Source of the DNA: Enoplolaimus lenunculus
Lineage: Eukaryota > Nematoda > Enoplea > Enoplida > Thoracostomopsidae
Assembly: GCA_030248215.1 (NCBI GenBank)
Contig: JASANG010000246.1
Location: forward strand, 1-64,000
Length of the DNA: 64,000 bases
Reading direction: 5' to 3'
Shown: positions 55,626 through 64,000 of the stretch, piece by piece
Layout: each line of letters opens with the position of its first letter
Numbering within the stretch: the stretch's first letter is position 1
Program-made: the position numbers and the translations under genes
Notes under the pieces: generated by a model
Told to the model about the DNA's origin: nothing
Databases searched by the model: none
Seen by the model: only the letters and a program-made list of their open reading frames with translations

Positions 55626-55828
55626 ATTTTAACATTTTAACTACAAAACCCAGTAATATTTGTATAAATTAATGTTACAAATTCGCTAATTGAAATAAAA
55701 CACGTCAACAAGCATATCACCGAATAATTTAGAAGATTTCGCTGTATTTTTTCACAATCTGGTGTAGTTTGTAAGCTAAAAACAAATGAAACTTCAACGA
55801 TCAGCAAAAATTGTTCTTGTACAATTCA

Positions 55829-56035
55829 CCCTATGTAAAAATCAGGGGCGGAACGTTTTTCTGAGGGACTGCAATAGAGTAAGCTTAAGCTTTAGACTTA
55901 TTTTTTTGCTTGGCTTAGGCTTTAGGCTTAGGCTTAGGAATACGCTCATTCTTATGCTTAGGTTTAGGTTTAAACGTTGGCTTAGGCTTAGGAATAAGCT
56001 TATAATACTGTTCCGCCCCTGTTCTTTACATTGGG
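55829..56035 (-). mobile_element. TTAGGC-family MITE
   Basis: CCCTATGTAAAAATCAGGGG to CCTGTTCTTTACATTGGG. Confidence 0.8.
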
Positions 56036-56709
56036 TTACACTTCCAACACATATAAGGTTAAGAAGAATTAGGCTTAGGCTTAGGCAAGACCGTCACCTT
56101 GGGAGGCAATGCAGGGCAATTCCATCCAAATTCTGGTGCCATCCAAATAGACTCAGTCTATGGGTAAACAATCTTGAATTGCAACTGTATGGGTCGCTCA
56201 GAAATTATTCGGAGCCCTGTAATATAATTATCTACGGACGCCCTCATGGGCTTTTAGACAAAGGTTCAAGCAGTTGTTACGTACGCATTTTATTAAGCCT
56301 ATGTCTAAGTCTAAGCGTAAATGTAATGAAAAAACCTGTAGGAAGCACAAAAATGATTAACCAATGAATCTACGACAATTCGTCAACCGACAACTTGTTG
56401 ACCAACAGTGTCCTTAAGCCTATGCATACCTTCCAAACATAATCGTAAGCGTAATCCTAAGCCTATCAGCGTTAAAGCATAATGATCGGCTATAAATTGT
56501 TGAGTCAATGAAATGTCAAATTACAAGTTTTCACGCGACGTATTGTCGATACCGTAACCAATAGCCAATCATTTTGATTTAAGTTGAACTGAACCGTGGT
56601 TGAAAAGTGCAACAGTAACCCAACCGCTTGAACAATCTGTCGCTAAACATTAATTACGGGGAACTCTGTAACTTTTCAGGTTTTGCTGGAACCTTTAGGG
56701 AACCGCAAT

Positions 56710-56935
56710 ATGTTTAAGTGCCGCGCAGCGCCGGCCGCCCGCGCGTCACCGAACGCCACCGATCACTGGGACGCGGAACCGGTCGACGCCGATCACTGGG
56801 ACGCGGAACCGGTCGACGCCGATCACTGGGACGCGGAACCGGTCGACGCCGATCACTGGGACGCGGAACCGGTCGACGCCGCGCGTCACAATGAATAGTA
56901 AATTTAAGATGTGCCGCGTGGCGCCGCACTGCGTC
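56710..56935. repeat. CpG-rich cassette with 30-bp tandem repeat (x4)
   Basis: 56761-56880 is four perfect copies of a 30-bp unit beginning GATCACTGGGACGCGGAACC. GTGCCGCGCAGCGCCGGCC and GTGCCGCGTGGCGCCGCAC flank it. The frame through it (DHWDAEPVDA repeats) has no gene context. Confidence 0.95.
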
Positions 56936-57026
56936 AAGTGTTTAATAAAATATTTTAACGTGACCATAGCGACAAATCGCGACACCCTTAATCTTGGTTT
57001 CAAACCAATACCGATATATTGACTAC

Positions 57027-57115
57027 CAGGGTACAACAACCGGAGCTCTGCTTCCGGCTCCGGTAAATTTTGTTGACCTCCGGTTCCGGTATTTTTTACC
57101 TTCGGTTGCACCCTG
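57027..57115. mobile_element. CAGGGTGCAACC-family MITE, internally deleted
   Basis: CAGGGTACAACAACCGG to TTCGGTTGCACCCTG; only 89 bp remain. Confidence 0.75.
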
Positions 57116-57228
57116 TTGGTGACTACAGTTCTTTGCGCGTACACTTTTAGTATTACATTTTGTAGTTGTAACTTTGTGAAATCGGTTCTGTACAGATAAG
57201 AATTCCAGTGTCTGTCTTTAGATGTTTT

Positions 57229-57883
57229 GGCCAATGTAAACGAACAAGGGCGGAACAGTACTATAAGCGTGTTCCTAAGCCCAGTTCTAAGCCTACGCCT
57301 AAGCCGAGCGTAAGAATGAGCATATTCCTAAGCGTAAGCCTATTACTGTAGTGACTCGAATAAGAGGGGGGCTGATATTTATTTGGCCTTCCAGAGGGCA
57401 CCCCCCTTGTTATTCGGTTACTTACTGTTATTTATTTTTAACCCACGCTCCGCCACCCTTCGTTACTATATATATCCGATACTGGAATTACCCGTTGAAT
57501 TAAACGTTTATTTGTCTTGTGTCAATATCTTGAGTGATAATACAAGGATATACTTAGGAATGCACTTTCAAAATTCAAGTACGCTTTAAAGTTTCGAACT
57601 CAAATTATTTGGTCCTGGAGTCATTTATGCGGTACAATTAGGGTTAATTAACACTTATGGACTCTAATTAGGGTTTAGGGACTCTATCCGCTTACGGACT
57701 CTTATTAGGGGTACGGACTCCTATTGATTCGGACTCAAAATGGGGACCCCCCTCTTATTACCCCCCTATTATTCGGGTCAATACAGTAAAGCCTAAGCCT
57801 AAGCTAAGCTAAAAATTAGCCTAAAGCATAAGCTTACTCTTTTCTAGTCACACAGATTTCCGGAAATGATCTTTACATGGGCC
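57229..57883 (+). mobile_element. TTAGGC-family MITE split by a second MITE
   Basis: GGCCAATGTAAACGAACAAG to ATGATCTTTACATGGGCC, flanked by perfect 8-bp GATGTTTT (57221-57228 and 57884-57891). Interrupted by 57346-57786. Confidence 0.92.
57346..57786 (-). mobile_element. CTGTAGTGACCC-family MITE, full length, nested
   Basis: CTGTAGTGACTCGAATAAG to TATTCGGGTCAATACAG, 441 bp, TA on both sides (57344-57345 and 57787-57788). Confidence 0.92.
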
Positions 57884-58131
57884 GATGTTTTGAACTGTAA
57901 TTCAAATTAAACTGCAGTTCAAATGCAAGATTTAATTTTAAACTGAACTTCAACTTATATTGAAAAACTAACTCAAATACTATGGATACAAATATAACAC
58001 ATTTCCAAAGACAGATTTGAATCTATGACTTACGAAACCAAATCGCACCGTCTTTTATCCACTGCAACCATCAGGATACGATGTTTCCATATTTCTTAAC
58101 ATTTAATGTCAGTCCTGTGGAACTTTGAGGG

Positions 58132-58215
58132 CCAATGTAAAAAACAGTGGCGAAACAGTATTATAAGCATATTCCTAAGCATAAGCCTAAACCTAAACCT
58201 AAACCTAAGCGCAAA
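58132..58215 (+). mobile_element. TTAGGC-family fragment
   Basis: GGCCAATGTAAAAAACAGTG with CCTAAAC/CCTAAG hexamers; right end absent. Confidence 0.65.
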
Positions 58216-58486
58216 TGTCAAAATATTACAGCTTGAACAATCAACAGTACAAAAAATGCATCAACCTATAACACTACTGTGATTAATTTCTGGCAGTTAA
58301 TTAATATTATCAAAGCTGCCGAAACAGTTAAAAGAAAATTTAAAATTTTTGCTCAAAATCACATTTATTCAAAAACTATTTCGTTTTTGCTTACATTTTA
58401 AAATTTAAAGACTTAAACTCATGTTCATGGTTTATGTTTTTATATAAAAACAAAACAAGACATATATATTTCGAAAGCTGCCTAAG

Positions 58487-59046
58487 CGTTGCGCTTATAC
58501 TTGACGTCTAGCGTCGCCCGTCACCGTGCGTCATCCGTACGGCACCGTCCGTCACCGTTCGTAACAGGGTGCAACCAGAGGTGAAAAATACCGGGGCCAG
58601 ATCCGGAGCCGGAGGTCAACGACACTTACCGGAGCCGGAGCCGGGGCCGGAAGTGAGGCGAAATTAAATAGTAAAAATGATGATTAATTAGTTAATTTTA
58701 GCCAATATCTGCCAAATGTTGTTAAGTAGTTTGGTTTCATGCTAATTTTCTGCCAAATTCCAGTAATTCTTTCATAAAAATCGTGACGAAAGTCAATCGA
58801 AATGCCCTAAACAGATAAATTGAGGTAAATTATGCAAAATTTTACTACCGAAATTGCCGGAACCTCCGGCGAAAAGTTTACCGGAGCCGAAGCCAGAGCC
58901 AGAGGCCGATTTTTTACACGGAGCCGGAGGCAGGCCTCCAGTTGTACCCTGGTTCGTATCATACGTTATCGTACGTGAGTTCTTTGTGTACGATTCCGCA
59001 CGGTGACGGACGACGTCGGCCGTCAATAAAATGTATAGCGCAACCC
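58487..59046. mobile_element. CpG-rich element with GCGCTATA ends, split by a hAT-like MITE
   Basis: Ends GTTGCGCTTATACTTGACG and CGTCAATAAAATGTATAGCG are inverted repeats. Inside are GTACGGCACCGTCCGTCACC words. Interrupted at 58565-58951. Confidence 0.7.
58565..58951. mobile_element. CAGGGTGCAACC hAT-like MITE, nested
   Basis: CAGGGTGCAACCAGAGGTG to CCTCCAGTTGTACCCTG; flanks GTTCGTAA and GTTCGTAT agree at seven of eight bases. Confidence 0.88.
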
Positions 59047-59548
59047 TACTACTCATGAGCGGCTTTCAGCCAAAGGCGTAGTCTGGGGGGTGAGAGGGTC
59101 AGCTATTATGCCCCCCATTGCAATTTTTGTTCAGTGGTTATTAGACACGGTATCGGTTTAAAACACAACCTCCCCCCGTGAAAATTTTTATATATCCTAA
59201 CTCTCGTCTTTTACCAAAAACCAGGCTAAGCCTCGATGAGCTCAGCTAAACTTTGCGAAATATTTCTTCCCTTCCCAATAAGACAAATTGCTCACCGGTT
59301 CTACAAAATGTGCTGAATTTTTGCACGCCCCGTTTGAAACATTTTGCTAAATACGCGTTGCTGGCTACGGGCCCTGTACACGACACAGACTACAAAATGT
59401 TTGCACTCAGATGTAGATGCAAAAACTTGCACGTGTGAATATGGCTTTGAATATCTAGAACAAATGCTTAATCCAAACTTTAAATTACATTGCCATATGT
59501 GCGTAGGGTGTATATTTTATGCATATTTTAACGTTACAACGGCCAAGG

Positions 59549-59755
59549 GTACACACCAGAAGTGTGCCTGCGGCTCCGGCAAAAAAAATTGCCTTTTATA
59601 AAAAATATGCATAAAACCAAAGATTTAACAACACCTTGCAGATATTTGCTAAAATTCGCAACTTAAACATCATTTTAACTGCCTAATTTCGCCACACGTC
59701 CGGTTTCACCTCTCCGGCTCCGGCTATGGTATGCTTAATTTCCGGTTGCTCCCTG
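59549..59755. mobile_element. CAGGGTGCAACC-family relic
   Basis: GTACACACCAGAAGTGTGCC to TTTCCGGTTGCTCCCTGG. Confidence 0.65.
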
Positions 59756-59891
59756 GAAATTTGGACAATGTTCAAGCAGTTACGTACAGGTTTATGGTTT
59801 TGATACTGTAAACAAGACAAAATTTAAGCAGATTAAGACAAACTTATCCGATATGTAAGCGGTGCTAAATATTGCAAAATGCTGCAATGAA

Positions 59892-60057
59892 GGCTTATAT
59901 AAAGAACAGGGGCAGAACAGTATTATAAGCATATTTCTAAGCCTAAACCTAAGCGTTGAACCTAAGCCTAAACCAAGCAATAAAATAGTCTAAAGCTAAA
60001 GCTTACTCTTTTGCAGTCCCACAGAAAAACGTTCCGCGCCTGATCTTTACATGGGCC
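59892..60057 (+). mobile_element. TTAGGC-family MITE
   Basis: GCTTATATAAAGAACAGGGG to GCCTGATCTTTACATGGGCC. Confidence 0.78.
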
Positions 60058-60181
60058 AGAATATTTAAGAAAAAGTTTGCTGCCTATTCCAGCAATTAGG
60101 TAATGTGTGTTTCCCGAAAGTGCATAAGCTAAATGTCCGTTTCCAGTAAAAATCAGTGTTCAGCTTTATTATAAAAATAAC

Positions 60182-60328
60182 GACCAATGTTACTTTTAGG
60201 GCTGAAAGGATAGATTAAGTGTATTCCTAAGCCTAAGCCTAAGCAAAAAAATGCACTCTAAAATGTAAGCCTACTGTTTTACATACCTACCAGAAACCGA
60301 GACGGTCTTAAAAGTAACATGGGAATGC
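60182..60328 (+). mobile_element. TTAGGC-bearing MITE, second subfamily
   Basis: ACCAATGTTACTTTTAGGGC to GTCTTAAAAGTAACATGGG. Confidence 0.78.
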
Positions 60329-60730
60329 TAATTAATAGGTAGCTGTACGCGTGATTTATGCACATTTTTACCTCACATGTGCTGTAATTGTTCGATTTCA
60401 AATTAAAATGACAAAATTCATTCAAAACTTTAAAAATCGGGTGTATCCGCAGTATATTTGTTAAGATATTAGAGCCCGATGAATATTTGTACGCCTCTTC
60501 ACAACTTACACTAGAAAAAGTCTTTGAAACTTTTGAACTTCAATATCCGTTTTCTGTTTCTGTATATTTTGATCACCATTTGTTTCCGCTGTTATCACTA
60601 TCTGTTTATACCATGGTAATACTGCTAACATGTTACACAATCGAATTTGAATACTTAGTCACTGGTTTAGTATTTCTGAACGATAACCACTGAACTATCG
60701 TGTCCGTCTTTGCAACTGCAATCACCAAAT

Positions 60731-60873
60731 CGGTCAATGTATACACCTGGGAAGTAACATTAGTATAAGCATATTCTTTAACCTAAGCCTAAATTAAGAA
60801 TTAGTCTAAAGCTTAAGCGTACACTATTGCAGTCCAACAGAAAAACGTTTCGCTCATACCTTTATATGAGCCA
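60731..60873 (+). mobile_element. TTAGGC-family MITE, reduced
   Basis: CGGTCAATGTATACACCTGG to ATACCTTTATATGAGCC. Confidence 0.65.
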
Positions 60874-61800
60874 CAAAATTGCAGACATTTCCACTATTAA
60901 CCTTGTCACAAATATGCAACAATACTGCAATTTTCGCTTTTTAATAGTTGCAGTCAAAACAAACACAATTGCAATATTTCAAATACAAAAAAATCAACCA
61001 ATCAAAACGCCCGGAACCCAGGCAGGCAAGAAATGGCCGTTAAACTAAAAGCGTCCCTAGGGAAAGGCATTGGGGTGTCGTGCCCCCCAAAACTCTGCTC
61101 GTACCCCCCAAATAGACTCGTTCTATTAAAGTAAACGGAATTGCAATTGCAAGGGCCCATCCAAAACTATTCGATGTTCCGCAAATTTAACTTTCTACGA
61201 ACCCTCTTACCAGGCAGTCAAAAAAGGTCGTAGCCTACAAAACCTTTATACTCAAAACCAATCCCAGTGGAAACTTTTAGCTAAAAAATCCCAAATTTAG
61301 TTCGTTTTTACTTAAAATATAACGTTTTTTTCGCTAAAATTATTTTAATATCGTCAACGTTTCAATACTTTCCTCAAGCATTTACAGCTCAAAACAGAGT
61401 TACCTTAATAAATTGACCGATGCTGCTACGTAACATCGTTTGAGGGACGCTGTTAAGCAGGATATATCGCAATTTAATGCGTTGTACATAACGCAAAATG
61501 TCTTACAACAACGTGTCGTTTTTTCGCTGTTTTGTTACACATTTTGCTTAATATTTTTGACAATATTAACACAATTACGTGTTGCTTTTGGGCATTTTAT
61601 TTTAATTTTTCGTAGGTTTTACCACTTTAATTTCTCATTCATAACATAATTTTTTTGTGCGTTTCAACGTTGTGTTTGCTGTCACACTCAGTCTGTTGCA
61701 AGTACATTAATATTGAGGCTTAAAAATGCGTGCAGATATAACCGCAAACGTATTTTGCGAGGGCAATCAGACGGCTGAACAATGTTTCAACCCCTGTTGG
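60874..61800. other. no recognisable gene or repeat
   Basis: AT-rich sequence. Open frames (60827-61048 partly in a MITE, 61440-61649) resemble no protein family. Confidence 0.4.
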
Positions 61801-61802
61801 TT

Positions 61803-61885
61803 GTTAGAGTGGCGCTATATTTTTGATGCCGTCCGCCGCGGTCCGGCACCGATGGGCGGCGTTCGGAACTGTACCACAGCACAAG
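61803..61885. repeat. CpG-rich cassette
   Basis: GTGGCGCTATATTTTTGATG followed by CCGTCCGCCGCGGTCCGGCA. Confidence 0.55.
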
Positions 61886-62110
61886 GTTATTGCCATATGG
61901 CATAGCATATCAAATTTGCAAATAACAATTTTTTGACGTGGGGCGCGTACTGAAACCGAAACGGTATTTTAGTTCTTTTTAGGCATAATTACAGTTTACA
62001 CTCTAAATAAACTATTCATGAAATTAATTTTAGCAAATTTTGTATCATGGCTAGAATAGGGACCGTAGCTGGCTCAACATGCGATAGGCTGCGAAAATAG
62101 TTTCAAAAGG

Positions 62111-62323
62111 GGCCAATATAAAAAACAGTGGCGGAACAGTATTATAAGCATATTTCCAAGCGTAAGTTTAAGCCTAAGCCTAAGCGTAGGAATGAGCATA
62201 TTCGTAGGGCTTAGCCTAAACGTAAGCATAAGCATAAACCAAGCAAAAAATTAGTCTAAAGCTTAAGCTTTCTCTTTTCTAGTCCCACAGAAAAATGTTC
62301 CGCCCATGATCTTTACATGGGCC
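62111..62323 (+). mobile_element. TTAGGC-family MITE
   Basis: GGCCAATATAAAAAACAGTG to CATGATCTTTACATGGGCC. Confidence 0.82.
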
Positions 62324-62394
62324 CAAAAGAGACTATTCCGCAACAACGTTATTTCACGTAACACCGAAACAAACTGTTATTGTAAATGTGAAAC

Positions 62395-62425
62395 GATATA
62401 TATGTATATATATATTATATATACG
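62395..62425. repeat. TA microsatellite
   Basis: Short ATATATATGTATATATA tract. Confidence 0.8.
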
Positions 62426-62877
62426 TCTTGAAATGGTATTTATGAACATAAGAAAATATATTTCATTTGGTTGCGCCGATTGAAATGAATGAGTTACGGT
62501 CGATTATCAAAGTTGGCAAAAGTGTTAACGTATATTTGAGAACAATTTTGCTCGGAAATTCCTAATCAAATAGGGCAATTTTGGATTTTTCAACCTTCTG
62601 TGTGAAGCCAATTGTAATGTAATTTTTTAGCAAAAATTGTACAAAGATTGAATAGGGACAAACTGCCAAATTTTGCAAAAAACTTCAATTCAAAACAGCC
62701 ATAAACGTTAAAAACCTTCATTTTGTAATATTTTCATTTATAAAATTGCGTTTTAAGTCAAAAGTGAAATTTACTTAAAATTAAGCAACAAAACGCGTAG
62801 GAAAAAATACTATTTTAGTTCAGATTGAAGCTAATCAAATGTTTATAAACACAGAAATGCGTTGGCTTACACCAAGT

Positions 62878-63091
62878 ACTCTGCAAAAAATGGTGAGTCA
62901 AATTGACTCTCTCCGAAATAGCGTCTACGGGACTACACAAACTGAGTCAAATTGGTCTCCGCCAGAGTCAAGTTCGCGCCACTGAGTCGCTCATTTAACT
63001 CAGGCGGACTCGAATTTGACTCAGTTGGTGTAGTCCCGTAGAGCCTGTTTGGGGGAGAGTCAATTTGACTCACCATTTTTAGCAGTGTATG
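62878..63091. mobile_element. palindromic ATGGTGAGTC element
   Basis: ACTCTGCAAAAAATGGTGAG to GACTCACCATTTTTAGCAGTG; the arms pair nearly throughout. Confidence 0.85.
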
Positions 63092-63332
63092 ACAGCGGGG
63101 CAGCAAAAAGTTTAGGCAGACGACAAGATGACGGAGCAATAGCACCGGATCACAGTCAAGAATTGCAAGCAGAGGGAGTGGAAAGACTTCTAGAAGAGGA
63201 AAGGAAATGTTTCTAACATAGAATTCTTTAAATGTTGCCGAGAGAATTAGTAGTCGAGTGTATGCTCCTAGCTCGAGCCCGTTGAATAGCAGTTTTTTCT
63301 ACGCTTAGTTGAATCAATTGTGGTTGTATAGT

Positions 63333-63580
63333 TGACTGTAAATTTCAGTGAGTTGATTTAATCAAGTGCGAGAAAAAAAATAGCAATTTCTAGCTATTTC
63401 TCCGTTAACAACAGTGAACATTGACTCGACACTCTGAGCTGATTTGAATTCCGGGTGAGTTGATAAATTCACTCAAAATGAGTTCAATCAATTCAGAATT
63501 TTGAGTTTTGAAAGACCTAATGCAGTACTTACATAGTGATTCTACAGCTCATTTCTGAACTAAAATCAATTCAACTGACA
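63333..63580. mobile_element. GAGTTGATT palindromic MITE, diverged
   Basis: ACTGTAAATTTCAGTGAGTT to AAAATCAATTCAACTGACAG. Confidence 0.75.
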
Positions 63581-63748
63581 GCGTTCTGCCGTCAAAAAGT
63601 GTTTAGCTGATGGCAGAAAATTTTCGAATTTTAAATCATAGAATACAGGATTAAATATCTTTTTTGAAACAAGCTTACTACCGCAAAGATGAAAAAAGTG
63701 ATAAATTTTTCAAATTTTACAATACCTTTACAATACCAGGTAGCAACC

Positions 63749-64000
63749 GGCCAATGTAAACAACAGGAGCGGAACAGTGTTATAAGCAAGCATATTCCTA
63801 AGCCTAAGCCAAAGCCTAAGCCTAAGTGTAAGAATGAGCATATTCCTAAACGTAAGCCTAAGCCTAAGCCTAAGCCTAAGTGTAAGAATGAGCATATTCC
63901 TAAACGTAAGCCTAAGCCTAAGCCTAAGTGTAAGAATGAGCATATTCCTAAACGTAAGCCTAAGCCGAAACCAAGCAAAAAATAAGTCTAAAGCTTAAGC
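63749..64000 (+). mobile_element. TTAGGC-family MITE, cut by window end
   Basis: GGCCAATGTAAACAACAGGA followed by four blocks of CCTAAG hexamers, separated by repeats of GTGTAAGAATGAGCATATTC. The higher-order duplication of block plus spacer makes this the longest core in the window. Confidence 0.82.

Noticed and set aside
56683-57234. Repeat-protein ORFs across the 30-bp array
   Set aside because: Open only because the unit is 30 bp; flanks are MITE and CpG-cassette sequence.
63631-63985. Open frames of KPKPKPKCKNEHIPK or LGLGLGL type in many places
   Set aside because: They are translations of the CCTAAG/TTAGGC hexamer core of MITEs, open in every frame because the unit lacks stops.

Overview
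The window is AT-rich nuclear DNA of a metazoan with long introns and very many non-autonomous DNA transposons. Two spliced host genes can be read: an ADAMTS-family secreted metalloprotease and a DUSP14/18/21-like dual-specificity phosphatase. The exon structure, the ADAMTS sequence and the homopolymer-rich phosphatase suggest an invertebrate. The species cannot be told. A nematode-type TTAGGC hexamer is abundant, but it lies inside transposons rather than telomeres, so it is not used for placement.

Host genes. The ADAMTS gene runs on the minus strand from a start codon at 55434 to at least 13997, about 41 kb. Seventeen exons were placed by splice signals, and every phase is consistent. They encode 786 residues in order: signal peptide, prodomain, reprolysin catalytic domain with an intact HExxHxxGxxHD zinc site, disintegrin-like segment, one TSP1-like repeat and the cysteine-rich domain. 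The 3' end was not found. The intron between exons 16 and 17 is 24.8 kb and holds, on the opposite strand, the complete two-exon phosphatase gene (33356-36402, 552 residues).

Left 12 kb. This is a pair of giant inverted-repeat (foldback) elements. One is a left-truncated copy (about 60-4375) and the other looks complete (about 4376-12150). Their arms hold 38-bp satellite arrays, CpG-rich GTACGG-type cassettes, and at each outer end a copy of a roughly 290-bp terminal module that also occurs alone elsewhere as a MITE.

The rest, introns included, is packed with at least nine MITE-like families. Target-site duplications can be read for several: a TTAGGC-bearing family (8 bp), a CAGGGTGCAACC hAT-like family (8 bp), a CTGTAGTGACCC family (TA), a piggyBac-like family (TTAA) that carries a tRNA-like segment, and a GCCCATATTCTC family (5 bp). 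Others are palindromic (GAGTTGATT and ATGGTGAGTC families) or bounded by GGCCCGTAGCCA. Several are nested, which gives relative ages. The right flank (55.4-64 kb), upstream of the ADAMTS start, shows only repeats and no recognisable gene.
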